Positions 1 to 8,283 of a DNA stretch of 64,000 nt are shown one piece after another. The DNA is from Microvirga pudoricolor. GTDB lineage: Bacteria > Pseudomonadota > Alphaproteobacteria > Rhizobiales > Beijerinckiaceae. The stretch is from NCBI RefSeq assembly GCF_016892705.1, contig NZ_JAFEMB010000001.1:1054001-1118000 (forward strand), given 5' to 3'. The number at the start of each line of letters is the position of its first letter. Within the stretch, counting starts at the first letter, position 1. The position numbers were made by a program, and so were the translations under genes. The notes below the pieces were generated by a model, which saw only the letters and a program-made list of their open reading frames with translations, searched no databases and was not told the origin of the DNA.

Positions 1-1507
1 CCGCGAGGAAGCTGACCACCAGCGCGTCCATGAAGGCGCTGAGCGCGATGCCGGTGAGCAGAAGGAAATCGGGCGAGAACCGGGACCGGACGCCGCTCCA
101 CAGCAGCAGCGCCAGCACGGCGAGCGCGCCCGCCGACCCTGTGGCGAATTGCAAGCTCCGACTTGGCGCCGGGCTCAGGATCATGGCCACAATGAGCCCC
201 AGGGCGACGCCCGTTCCGATCCCCAGGATCTCGGGGCTCGCCATGGGGTTCTGCGTCAGCCGCTGGATCAGCACCCCGGCGACCGCCAGCATGGCGCCCG
301 CCATGAGCGCCACGGCCACCCGGGGCAGGCGCCAGGGCGCCAGAAGCGCGAACGTGTCCGCGTCCGCAACGGCAAAGCCATCCGGCCCGCGCCCGACGAC
401 CGCCGCCACGATGACGGCCAGGATGAGGAGGCCGCTCAATATGGCGAACAGGGGCGTCTGCCGCGCCCTGCGCGCCGGGGCGGTGGCTCTTTCGGCGAGC
501 CACCCGGCGCCTGCCAGGCGAAGGCGGGGCAGGAGCCAGAGAAGAAGGGGCGCGCCGAACAGGGCCGTCACGGCGCCGGTGGGCAGGAGCTCCGCGAATT
601 CGCCGCTCGCGGCCTGTACGCATTGATCGACGATCACCAGCAGGAACCCGCCGATGAGGGGCGAAAGGATCAGCCGGTCGCGCAGACGCCGGGCGCCGGA
701 CAGGCGCGCCACCTGGGGAGCCGCAAGGCCGATGAACCCGATGACGCCGACCGCCGACGTGACCGTGGAGGTAAGGAACACGGCGAGCAGGAGCCCTCCG
801 CCCCGCAACAGCGGCAGCGACACTCCAAGGCTCCCGGCGCTGGTGTCGTCGAGGGTCAGGAGGTTCAGCGGCCGGGCGATCAAAGCCGTGACCGCCATCG
901 CGGCGGCGACCCGCGGCAGCAGGTAGAGCACCACGGACCAGTCCTGCTGCGACAGGGACCCGGCGCCCCAGATGAATAGGGACGTGATGTATTCCTGGTT
1001 CAGGAGCCGGATCGCCACCGTCAGCGAGCCGCAGAAGAGCCCCGTGATGAGACCGGTCAGCACGAGGGACAGGGATGAGAAACCCCGCGCCCAAGCGACC
1101 GCGAAAATCACCCCCGTGCTCGCGAGACCGCCCGCGAGAGCCACCATCTCGCGACCGCCGCCCAGGAGGAAGGGCGCCCAGACCGTGGCGATCGTCAGCG
1201 CGAGTTGTGCGCCCGCCTCCACGCCGAGCGTCGTGGGCGACGCGAGGGGATTGCGCAGGATGTGCTGGAACAAGGCGCCGGCGAGGCCGAGCCCCATCCC
1301 GCACAGAAGCGCCGTCACGAGACGCGGCAGGCTGCTGTAGTGGAAGATCAGTTCGCGCACATTCTCGGCGTTCGGATGAAACGCCGCGGCGAACCAGGAC
1401 GAGGGCGGAAGATACCCGGCGGCGCGAACGAGCACGAGCCCGACCGCCAGCGCCATGACGGCGCCGGTGAGCAGCACGGCGCGATGCGCACGCAACTCAG
1501 CCTGCAT
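1..1507 (-). CDS. fhuB: Ferric-siderophore ABC transporter permease FhuB (partial, C-terminus beyond the left edge)
   Basis: Inner-membrane permease of the FecCD/BtuC family that moves iron-siderophore from the periplasmic binding protein into the cytoplasm. About 502 residues are visible and the frame is still open at base 1. It is a double-length FhuB: the family signature appears twice, as GALFQ..NPLASP..LG near residue 80 and GVLIQ..NPMASP..LG near residue 400, each in its own multi-helix half. The ATG at 1505-1507 overlaps the end of fhuD, so translation is coupled. It is the last visible gene of a receptor-ATPase-binding protein-permease operon. The fused permease points to the hydroxamate (Fhu) type rather than a heterodimeric Fec/Fep type. 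The substrate itself is inferred. Confidence 0.9.
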   Translation of the reverse strand, partial: MQAELRAHRAVLLTGAVMALAVGLVLVRAAGYLPPSSWFAAAFHPNAENVRELIFHYSSLPRLVTALLCGMGLGLAGALFQHILRNPLASPTTLGVEAGAQLALTIATVWAPFLLGGGREMVALAGGLASTGVIFAVAWARGFSSLSLVLTGLITGLFCGSLTVAIRLLNQEYITSLFIWGAGSLSQQDWSVVLYLLPRVAAAMAVTALIARPLNLLTLDDTSAGSLGVSLPLLRGGGLLLAVFLTSTVTSAVGVIGFIGLAAPQVARLSGARRLRDRLILSPLIGGFLLVIVDQCVQAASGEFAELLPTGAVTALFGAPLLLWLLPRLRLAGAGWLAERATAPARRARQTPLFAILSGLLILAVIVAAVVGRGPDGFAVADADTFALLAPWRLPRVAVALMAGAMLAVAGVLIQRLTQNPMASPEILGIGTGVALGLIVAMILSPAPSRSLQFATGSAGALAVLALLLWSGVRSRFSPDFLLLTGIALSAFMDALVVSFLA

Positions 1508-2387
1508 GGGAGCCGTCCCGTGCCACGAGCGCATCGACGAGGACGGTTGCGAACCGCTCCGCCGCCACCACGTCGCCGTAGGCCCATACGGCCGGCAGGC
1601 GGTATGCGCGGCCGGCCCGCACGATGGGCAGATGCCCGAGCAGGCCATCCCCCGCGAACCCGCGCAGGACATCGGGCGACGTCGGATCGTGATAGAAGAG
1701 CTGAGCCTCCGGGTAGGCCGCGACGGCCTCGGTGTCGGCCACCGAAAAGCCCCAGAACGTGGTGGGGCGCTGCCATGCATTGGAGAGGCCGAGCCGCGCC
1801 AGCACGTTGCCGAAAAGGCTGTTCGTCCCGTAGACGCGGGCATGGCGCGCATCCGAGAAGGTCGCGAGCAGGATCGGCCTGCGGGGCCGGTCGCCGAGGC
1901 GGCGGCGCAAGGAATCGAAGGAGCCTTCGATCCGGTCGAGAAGGCTCCCGGCCTGGGCTTCGGCCCCAAGTCGCTTGGCCAGTTCGCGCGTCACCACACG
2001 CGAGCGCTCCAGCGGCTCGGCGCCCGGCATGAAGGTGCCGAGCGACAGGGTCGGGGCGATGCGCTCCATCATGGGGATGACGGACGCGCTGAACGGCGTG
2101 GTGACGATGAGGTCGGGCCGCAGGGACGCCAGTGCCTCCATATTGGGCTCCGTGCGCAGGCCCAGATCCTGGACGCCTGCCGGGAGCTTGGGCTCGGAGA
2201 CCCACCGGTTGTAGAGGTCGATCTCCGTGACGCCGGCCGGGACGAGCCCGAGACTCACCATGGTCGAGGCCAGGCCCCAATCCACCACGGCGACGCGTGT
2301 GGGAACGGCGCCTTGCGCGCCGGCGCGCCCGATCAGGACCGGAAGCGCCAGGGCCGCCCCGAGGATGCCGCGCCGGGTTGCCGTCAT
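1497..2387 (-). CDS. fhuD: Periplasmic iron-siderophore binding protein FhuD
   Basis: Substrate-binding protein of 296 residues that hands ferric siderophore to the FhuB permease. The N-terminus TATRRGILGAALALPVL carries a twin arginine before a hydrophobic stretch ending in AGAQ, so export by Tat or as a lipoprotein-less periplasmic protein is likely. The rest fits the single-helix-backbone periplasmic binding fold: a PDLIVT segment near residue 95 and repeated mentions of iron-complex family motifs such as APTLSLGTF. Its start overlaps the fhuC stop by four bases (ATGA), and its stop overlaps the fhuB start. The exact siderophore cannot be read from sequence. Confidence 0.88.
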   Translation of the reverse strand: MTATRRGILGAALALPVLIGRAGAQGAVPTRVAVVDWGLASTMVSLGLVPAGVTEIDLYNRWVSEPKLPAGVQDLGLRTEPNMEALASLRPDLIVTTPFSASVIPMMERIAPTLSLGTFMPGAEPLERSRVVTRELAKRLGAEAQAGSLLDRIEGSFDSLRRRLGDRPRRPILLATFSDARHARVYGTNSLFGNVLARLGLSNAWQRPTTFWGFSVADTEAVAAYPEAQLFYHDPTSPDVLRGFAGDGLLGHLPIVRAGRAYRLPAVWAYGDVVAAERFATVLVDALVARDGSHAG

Positions 2388-3223
2388 CGCGCGTAGCCGA
2401 TCGGAGCGCCGGTCTCGGGGTTGGGAAAAACCCCCATGGGAATGCCGTAGATCCGCTCCAGCACCTCGCCGTGCATGATGTCGTCCGGTGCTCCCTGAGC
2501 CCGGATCCGACCCGAATGCAGCGCGATCAGCTCGTCGCAGAACCGGGCCGCCATGTTGATGTCGTGCAGGATCGCGACGACGCCCAGACGCCGCTCGCGG
2601 CTGAGATCGCGCAGTAAGCGCAGCACATCGATCTGGTGGGCGAGGTCGAGGGCCGAGGTCGGCTCATCGAGCAGGATGAACGCGCTGTTCTGGGCGACCA
2701 GCATGGCGATCCAGGCGCGCTGGCGCTCACCGCCCGACAGGGTGTCGACAAGGCGATCCGCGAGGGGTTCGACCTGGGACAGGCGCAGGGCTTCCTTGAC
2801 CTGGGCCCGGTCCTCCGGCCCCATCCTGCCCAAGGGTCCGTGCCAGGGATAGCGCCCGAAGCCCACGAGCTCGCGCACGGTGAGGCCCGTGGCGGCCGGG
2901 ACGGTCTGCGGCAGGTACGCGACCTGACGGGCGAAGGCCCGCGCGCCCTGCCGGTCCAGCGGCAACCCGCCGAACGCGATGTGGCCGGTGGTGGGCGCCA
3001 TCTGGCGCGCCAGGAGCTTCAGGAGGGTCGACTTGCCCGATCCGTTATGGCCGATGATGCCGTAGACCCGGCCGCGCGCCAGGGTGAGATTCGTGGGCGC
3101 GAGGAGCGTGCGTCCTTCGATGGAAAAGCTTGCATCACGCACCTCGAAAACAGGATCGGCGGGGGCATCGCGCCCCCGCCTGTCCTGCTTCGCGTCATGA
3201 TATGTCGCGGTGTCGGCTACCAC
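2384..3223 (-). CDS. fhuC: Iron-siderophore ABC transporter ATPase FhuC
   Basis: Cytoplasmic ATPase of 279 residues that powers the FhuB permease. Walker A is GHNGSGKS near residue 57, the Q-loop is YLPQT, the ABC signature is LSGGERQRA, and Walker B is FILLDEP followed by TSALD. The switch histidine is in ILHDINMA. All catalytic elements are intact. The gene starts inside the last codons of the TonB receptor and ends by overlapping fhuD, so the four genes are one transcription and translation unit. The first 25 residues are hydrophilic and outside the ABC domain. Confidence 0.92.
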   Translation of the reverse strand: MVADTATYHDAKQDRRGRDAPADPVFEVRDASFSIEGRTLLAPTNLTLARGRVYGIIGHNGSGKSTLLKLLARQMAPTTGHIAFGGLPLDRQGARAFARQVAYLPQTVPAATGLTVRELVGFGRYPWHGPLGRMGPEDRAQVKEALRLSQVEPLADRLVDTLSGGERQRAWIAMLVAQNSAFILLDEPTSALDLAHQIDVLRLLRDLSRERRLGVVAILHDINMAARFCDELIALHSGRIRAQGAPDDIMHGEVLERIYGIPMGVFPNPETGAPIGYAR

Positions 3224-5451
3224 TTATAGCTCACGCTGACGGTCGCCTTGCGGCGGTCGCCGTAGAAGCAGGCGCTCGTGGACGAGCACGACCCGACATA
3301 GACCTCGTCGAACAGGTTCGACACGTTGAGGGCCGCGCGCCAATTGTCGCGCTCGTAGTGAATCGTCGCGTCCGCCACCGTGTAGCCCGGAACGCGATAC
3401 GTGTTGGCCTGGTCCGCGAAGGAACGGCCGACGAAGCGCACGCCCGCGCCGACGCCGAAGCCCTTCAGGGTGCCGTCCTGCACCGTATAGTTCAGCCACA
3501 GGGACCCGAAGCTTTCCGGCACGCCCACCGGCACCTTGCCGATATTGGCGACGTTCAGGTCCTTCGTGGTTTCCAGGTCGTAGACCGTGTAGGCCCCCAC
3601 GAGGTCGAGGCCGTCGAGAAGGTTGGCGTTCGCCTCGAGTTCGATGCCCTGCGAGCGGACCTCGCCGGTCTGGATCTGGTTGAGGATGTTGGCCGGATCC
3701 GTGGTCAGGACGTTCTGGCGCTTCAGGTTGAACACCGAGGCGCTGACGAAGCTGCGCATGCCCACAGGCTGGTACTTCAAGCCCGCCTCGATCTGCTCGC
3801 CGGTCTCGGGTGCCAGCGGCTGCTGGGTGGCGCTGTTGAGGCCGATCTGCGGATCGAACGACTTCGAATAGGCTACGTACGGCGCCAGGCCGAAATCGGT
3901 GTTGTAGATGAGTCCGACGCGGCCGCTGAACTTGCGCTCGTCGCCGTCGAAGCTGCTCGCCGGGAAGAGATAGTTCTTCGAGTCGGTGTTCACCCAGTCA
4001 TGACGGCCGCTGAGCACGAGGGTGAAGCGGTCGAACCGGATCTGGTCCTGCACATAGGCGCCGAGCTGGTTCTGGACGATGTTGCTCAAGGTATAGCGCG
4101 ACAGCGTCGGGAAAGCGGGCGTGTAGATGGGGTAGACGAGGTTGAGCGACGGGCCCATCTCGAAGCCCTGCTCGTCGTCGATCCGGTAGCGCTTGTAGTC
4201 GAGGCCGAACAGCATGGTGTGCTGCAGCGGGCCGGTCGAGAACTTCACCTCGGCTTGGTTGTCCACCGTGAACTGGCCCACGCGGGGCGTCGTGACGAAG
4301 TTTCCGCGCGAGAGCAGCGCCTCTGAGGCGGTCGGCGGCGAGGCGTAGCCCAGGCCGTAGAGCGTGTTGAAGTCGACGCTGAGGTAATTGTAGCGCAGGT
4401 TCTGGCGCACGGTCCAAGCATCGTTCACCCGGTGCTCGAGCTGATAGCCGATCATGGCCTGCTCACGCTCGAACTTGTCGAAGCCCGGATTGCTGGTGAA
4501 GAGCTTCGTCGGGATGCGGCCGAACGGGGCCGGCACCACCGTACCCACGTAAGGCAGGAAGTTCTGGCCGTTAGTCTTGTCGCGCTGATACGAGCCCAGG
4601 ATCGTCAGCGTCGTGTCGTCGTTGGGCTTCCAGGTCAGGCTCGGCGCGATGAAGGCGCGGTCCTCATCGGTATACTCGGTCTGCGTGCCGCCGACCCGGC
4701 CGAGGCCGAGGACGCGGTAGAACAGCTGGTTGCCGCCCGCGCCGACCGCCAGGGGGCCGCTGACGTCGAAGGCCCCGTAGGCGTTGCCGTAATTGTTGAT
4801 GCCGAACTCGACCATGCCCTGCGGCGTGGTGGTGGGTTTCTTGCTGATGGCGTTGATGAGGCCGCCCGGATTGCCGCCGCCGTAGAGAACCGAGGACGGA
4901 CCGCGCAGGACCTCGATGCGCTCCAGCCCCCAGGGCTCGAGCTTGAAGGTGGCGAACGAGGTCGAATAGAGCTGCAGGCCGTCAAGATAGTAGCCCGAGG
5001 TCTGGGCCGGGAAGCCGCGGATCAGGAACCAGTCGTTGCGCGGGTCCGACCCGAAGCTCTCGGACCGGATGCCGGGGGAATAGCGGGTCGCCTCCACCAC
5101 GGATTGCGCCCTCTGGTCCTCGATCTGCTGGCGTCCCACGACCGAGATCGCCTGCGGGGTCTCGATGACCGGCGTGTCGGTCTTGGAGCCGCTGGCGCTG
5201 CGGGTCGCCACGTAGCCGTTGACGGGTCCGGTTGCGGTCTCGCCCTGCCCCTCGACCGTGATCGTCTCGAGCTGCGTCGCGCCATTGGCTGCCGGCGCGG
5301 TCTGCGCGAGGGCCGGCAGGACCAGCCCGGAGCTCAGGCCCGTGCTCACCAGCATCAGGTTGAGGAAGGCCCGCGCCCGTTTCGAGGATCCGGGGGACCG
5401 CCCCTTCGTATCCCGTCCCCGTGCTTCGCTTGCCGTCGACGCCTCGATCAT
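3217..5451 (-). CDS. fhuA: TonB-dependent ferric-siderophore outer-membrane receptor
   Basis: Outer-membrane gated channel of 744 residues that takes up a ferric siderophore using TonB energy. The long N-terminus contains a hydrophobic signal segment ending LVLPALAQ near residue 50, then a TonB box (ETITVEG). The plug domain has TPQAISVVGRQQIEDQ, LIRGF and YYLDGL, followed by RGPSSVLYGGGNPGG. The beta-barrel ends in the terminal aromatic signal VSVSYKW. Length and motifs match FhuA/FoxA/FcuA-type receptors. It is the first gene of the fhuACDB-like operon, so the symbol is given by family and context. Regulation by iron is expected from the elements upstream (5477-5585). Confidence 0.88.
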   Translation of the reverse strand: MIEASTASEARGRDTKGRSPGSSKRARAFLNLMLVSTGLSSGLVLPALAQTAPAANGATQLETITVEGQGETATGPVNGYVATRSASGSKTDTPVIETPQAISVVGRQQIEDQRAQSVVEATRYSPGIRSESFGSDPRNDWFLIRGFPAQTSGYYLDGLQLYSTSFATFKLEPWGLERIEVLRGPSSVLYGGGNPGGLINAISKKPTTTPQGMVEFGINNYGNAYGAFDVSGPLAVGAGGNQLFYRVLGLGRVGGTQTEYTDEDRAFIAPSLTWKPNDDTTLTILGSYQRDKTNGQNFLPYVGTVVPAPFGRIPTKLFTSNPGFDKFEREQAMIGYQLEHRVNDAWTVRQNLRYNYLSVDFNTLYGLGYASPPTASEALLSRGNFVTTPRVGQFTVDNQAEVKFSTGPLQHTMLFGLDYKRYRIDDEQGFEMGPSLNLVYPIYTPAFPTLSRYTLSNIVQNQLGAYVQDQIRFDRFTLVLSGRHDWVNTDSKNYLFPASSFDGDERKFSGRVGLIYNTDFGLAPYVAYSKSFDPQIGLNSATQQPLAPETGEQIEAGLKYQPVGMRSFVSASVFNLKRQNVLTTDPANILNQIQTGEVRSQGIELEANANLLDGLDLVGAYTVYDLETTKDLNVANIGKVPVGVPESFGSLWLNYTVQDGTLKGFGVGAGVRFVGRSFADQANTYRVPGYTVADATIHYERDNWRAALNVSNLFDEVYVGSCSSTSACFYGDRRKATVSVSYKW

Positions 5452-5476
5452 GTCCCGTCCTTACGCTCTTGAAACC

Positions 5477-5504
5477 CGCGTTGTCACGCTAGCGTGCTAT
5501 CGCG
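5477..5504. promoter_or_regulatory. 28-bp interrupted palindrome upstream of the siderophore receptor gene
   Basis: The centre CACGCTAGCGTG (5485-5496) is a perfect 12-bp palindrome. It is flanked symmetrically by CGCG at 5477-5480 and 5501-5504. It sits 26-53 bases upstream of the receptor ATG, in a position suited to an operator or a 5' leader hairpin. No regulator is assigned. Confidence 0.5.
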
Positions 5505-5558
5505 GATTTCCGAAGGACGAGCAAGATAAAAGATTAACGAATTCAATAACTTATATCT

Positions 5559-5585
5559 TTTCTAAAGTGAAACCTTTCTAAAGTG
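5559..5585 (-). promoter_or_regulatory. Two direct repeats containing the Irr-box half-site, upstream of the siderophore receptor gene
   Basis: TTTCTAAAGTG occurs at 5559-5569 and again at 5575-5585, a 16-bp period. On the coding strand of the receptor this reads CACTTTAGAAA twice. TTTAGAA is the half-site of the alphaproteobacterial iron control element bound by Irr, and a fuller copy stands before the imelysin operon at 26376. The surrounding 5520-5580 is AT-rich and could hold the promoter. Iron regulation of the operon is inferred. Confidence 0.5.
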
Positions 5586-5660
5586 GGAGGCGCGTCGTTC
5601 CATTCCCGTGATCCCTTGGGACAATGGGCTCAGGGAGGGGTTCGGTCCGAGGGTTCGTCG

Positions 5661-6884
5661 TCAGGCCTGCATAGCCGGATTGAAGACGCCGCCGGCCAGA
5701 GCCAAGCTATCGAAGCGCTTCATCGCAAAGCCCGACAGGTCGATCCGGCTTCGGCCCTCCGCCACCACCTCCGCAGCGGATTCGCCGATGGCGGCGGAAT
5801 GCTTGAAGCCGTGTCCGGAACAGGGCGACACGACCAGGATCCGGTCGTGATCCGGGTGGCGGTCGATGACGAAGTCGGAATCGGGCGTGACAGTATAAAG
5901 GCAGGTCAGGGATTTTGCGGATTCCGGCCGCACGCCGTTGAAGCGTCCGGCCACGTGGCGCTCGTACATCAGACGGGGCTCCTCCGGATCAATGGCCCGC
6001 TCCACCCGGTCGGGATCGACGCTCGCCTCATATTGCTCGGTGGCGGTCTTCATGGTGTGGCTGCCAGGGATGGACGGGAAGCCGTAGAAGCTCTGGCCTG
6101 CGCCCTTGCCGTGCTGCCAGATGAAGACCGGGCCCCTCTCCCAGGCGTTCTCCCAAGCAGGGTCGAGGGCGTACCAATGCATGACCTGGCGCATGGGCGT
6201 GAGCACCTTCTCGAAGGCCTCGCCCATCAGGCCCGGGGCCCAGGCCCCGGCGGCCACGATGGCCTGTCCGGCGAGAATCTCGCCCCGGTCGGTGACGATC
6301 CGGACGCTTCCGCCCTCGGGGCGAACCTCGCGCACCACGGTGCCCAGGATCGTGCGCGCTCCCATCCTCCCGGCGACATCGAGCTGCGCCGCGATGCATT
6401 CCTCCGGCCGCGCATAGCCGCCGCCGGGTTCGAAATAGCCGATCTCGTGGTCGCGCGGGGCGAAATGCGGGAAGCGGCGGCGGATCTCGTCCGCGCTCAG
6501 CATCTCGTGGGCGATGCCGTATCGCTCGGCAGCCTGGCGGGTTTGCGTCAGGAAATCGGCGCGCAGGCCCGTGGGGCGCGCGAATTCCTTGGAGGCGACC
6601 ACCAGGCAGCCGCAGGCGACGAGAAGGCTGCGCCCCGTCTCGGCCTCCAGTTCGCGCCAGACCTCGTGGGACCGCAACGCGAGCGGCGAATATTGCGCCC
6701 CCTCACCGATGCCCTGCCGGGTGATCCGCGTCTCGCCATGGGTCGACCCTTGATCGTGGGGCGGCGAGAACCGGTCGATGCCGACGGCCTTCACGCCCCG
6801 GCGCGCCAATTGATAGAGGGCCGCCGCCCCCATGGCGCCCAGGCCGATCACGGCGACGTCGCAGGAAGAGGGTGTGTCAGCCAT
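5661..6884 (-). CDS. FAD-dependent sarcosine / N-methyl-amino-acid oxidase (SolA-like)
   Basis: Cytoplasmic flavoprotein of 407 residues in the DAO family that oxidises a secondary amine and releases H2O2. The N-terminus has the dinucleotide-binding GLGAMG followed by the acidic end IDRF, then GSTHGETRITRQG, a hallmark of monomeric sarcosine oxidase and N-methyltryptophan oxidase. Near residue 355 the motif SPCSGHGFKHS supplies the cysteine that covalently binds FAD in that subgroup. The ATG at 6882-6884 has GGAGTG just upstream; the open frame extends further but lacks a signal. It diverges from the thiamine operon. Glycine oxidase ThiO was considered because of that neighbour, but ThiO lacks the covalent-FAD cysteine motif. 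The substrate is not certain. Confidence 0.85.
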   Translation of the reverse strand: MADTPSSCDVAVIGLGAMGAAALYQLARRGVKAVGIDRFSPPHDQGSTHGETRITRQGIGEGAQYSPLALRSHEVWRELEAETGRSLLVACGCLVVASKEFARPTGLRADFLTQTRQAAERYGIAHEMLSADEIRRRFPHFAPRDHEIGYFEPGGGYARPEECIAAQLDVAGRMGARTILGTVVREVRPEGGSVRIVTDRGEILAGQAIVAAGAWAPGLMGEAFEKVLTPMRQVMHWYALDPAWENAWERGPVFIWQHGKGAGQSFYGFPSIPGSHTMKTATEQYEASVDPDRVERAIDPEEPRLMYERHVAGRFNGVRPESAKSLTCLYTVTPDSDFVIDRHPDHDRILVVSPCSGHGFKHSAAIGESAAEVVAEGRSRIDLSGFAMKRFDSLALAGGVFNPAMQA

Positions 6885-6977
6885 CGGTTCACTCCATGTG
6901 CAGGGGCCACCATACGGATTTGTGGCCGCCCGGGCGAGCGGATCCTGCTTGTTACGTCCCCGGTTCTGTCCTAGAAG

Positions 6978-7074
6978 GGAAGCCGTCTCACGGGGGGCCC
7001 GCACAGGGCTGAGAGATGGCATGGGGCCATCGACCCGTCGAACCTGATCCGGGTCATGCCGGCGGAGGGAATGA
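6978..7074 (+). ncRNA. TPP riboswitch (THI element)
   Basis: The conserved core is present in order: GGGGGCCC near 6993, CTGAGAG at 7009-7015, ACCCGTCGAACCTGATCCGG around 7032-7051, and the closing GCCGGCGGAGGGA at 7058-7070. This matches the thiamine pyrophosphate aptamer. It lies about 80 bases upstream of thiB on the same strand, so it should switch off thiBPQ when thiamine pyrophosphate is plentiful. The expression platform is not obvious; sequestration of the thiB ribosome site is the usual mode in this group. Confidence 0.93.
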
Positions 7075-7156
7075 GCATGCGATTCAGCCCACAATGCTGC
7101 GCGCCGTGCGATTTGCGACGCCGGTCCACCCTGCCCTGCGCATGGGAGCGCCGCTG

Positions 7157-8161
7157 ATGTTCAAACGTTTGGGTCTCACCCTCCTGTCCCTCGGATTGGC
7201 GACGGGCGCCGCCCTGGCACAGTCGAAGCCCGTCCTGACGGTCTACACCTACAGTTCCTTCTCGGGAAAATACGGACCCGCCAAGACCATCGAGGAGCGG
7301 TTCGAGGCGACCTGCAACTGCGACCTGCAATGGGTCACGGCGGAGGATGCCGGAAGCCTCGTGGGTCGCCTGCGCCTGGAGGGCGAGAGCACCAAGGCCG
7401 ATGTGGTCGTGGGCCTCGACATGAACCTCGCGGCGGAGGCCCGGAACCTGAAGCTCTTCGCGCCGCACGGGGTCGACACCAAGGGTGTCGCGGTGCCGGT
7501 CGAGTGGGAGGACGACACCTTCATTCCCTTCGACTGGGGCTATCTCGCCTTCGTGTACGATTCCAACAAGCTCAAGACCCCGCCCGCGAGCCTGAAGGAA
7601 CTGGTCGAGAACCCCAACGGTCCCAAGGTCGTGCTGCAGGATCCGCGCACCAGCGCGCCGGGCCTGGGCTTCCTGTTGTGGATGCGCAAGGTCTACGGCG
7701 ACGGGGCCGACGCGGCCTGGGCGCAGCTCAAGCCGCGCGTCGTCACCTTCACCAAAGGCTGGTCGGAGGCTTATGGCCTGTTCCTCAAGGGCGAGGCCGA
7801 CATGGTGATGTCCTACACCACCTCGCCCGCGTACCACGTCGTGGCCGAGAAAAAGGACAATTACCGGGCCGCCGCTTTCTCGGAAGGCCATTACTTGCAT
7901 GTGGAGCTGGCGGGCCGGACCCGCACCACGAAGCAGCCGGAGCTGGCCAAGAGCTTCCTCGACTTCGTGCTCACCGAGCCCTTCCAGTCGGCGATCCCCG
8001 AAACCAACTGGATGTATCCGGCCAAGAACCCGGCCTCGGGCACGCCGGCGATCTTCAAGGACATGGTGCAGCCCTCGAAGGCGCTGATCTTCACGCCCGA
8101 AGAGGTGCTGGAGAACCGCCGCGCCTTCACGGACGGATGGCTCAACGCCACCTCCCGCTAG
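7157..8161 (+). CDS. thiB: Thiamine ABC transporter periplasmic binding protein ThiB
   Basis: Periplasmic receptor of 334 residues for thiamine, thiamine monophosphate and thiamine pyrophosphate. The signal peptide MFKRLGLTLLSLGLATGAALAQ is followed by VLTVYTYSSFSGKYGP, and later by FDWGYLAFVYD and TTSPAYH, all typical of ThiB. The start at 7157 is chosen because it has GGAG ten bases upstream and begins directly at the signal peptide; an in-frame ATG at 7142 would add five residues. It is the first gene of thiBPQ, behind a TPP riboswitch. A pair of strong hairpins separates it from thiP. Confidence 0.92.
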   Translation: MFKRLGLTLLSLGLATGAALAQSKPVLTVYTYSSFSGKYGPAKTIEERFEATCNCDLQWVTAEDAGSLVGRLRLEGESTKADVVVGLDMNLAAEARNLKLFAPHGVDTKGVAVPVEWEDDTFIPFDWGYLAFVYDSNKLKTPPASLKELVENPNGPKVVLQDPRTSAPGLGFLLWMRKVYGDGADAAWAQLKPRVVTFTKGWSEAYGLFLKGEADMVMSYTTSPAYHVVAEKKDNYRAAAFSEGHYLHVELAGRTRTTKQPELAKSFLDFVLTEPFQSAIPETNWMYPAKNPASGTPAIFKDMVQPSKALIFTPEEVLENRRAFTDGWLNATSR

Positions 8162-8274
8162 AGCATCGTACGCAAAAGTGGACCCGGTTTTGCGCGCGAA
8201 CGATGCTCTGGTTCATAGAGAAAGCATCGGAACCGATCCAAAAAGTGCAAGTCCACTTTTTGGTCCGATGCTTT
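8160..8274. repeat. Two tandem imperfect palindromes between thiB and thiP (Rhizobiales-type intergenic repeat)
   Basis: The first palindrome has outer arms AGAGCATCGT (8160-8169) and ACGATGCTCT (8200-8209), with inner arms CGCAAAA and TTTTGCG. The second has outer arms AAAGCATCGG (8221-8230) and CCGATGCTTT (8265-8274), with inner arms CCAAAAAGTG (8238-8247) and CACTTTTTGG (8254-8263). The first begins inside the thiB stop codon. The core AAGTGGACCCGGT recurs with one change after the kinase gene ending at 26253. As RNA, these would form two stable stems inside the thi transcript. Confidence 0.8.
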
Positions 8275-8283
8275 AGACGCCCC

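Noticed and set aside
5661..6884. Glycine oxidase ThiO, suggested by the adjacent thiamine operon
   Set aside because: The SPCSGHGFKHS motif with the covalent-FAD cysteine and the GETRITRQG block are those of SolA-type oxidases. The gene is also outside riboswitch control.
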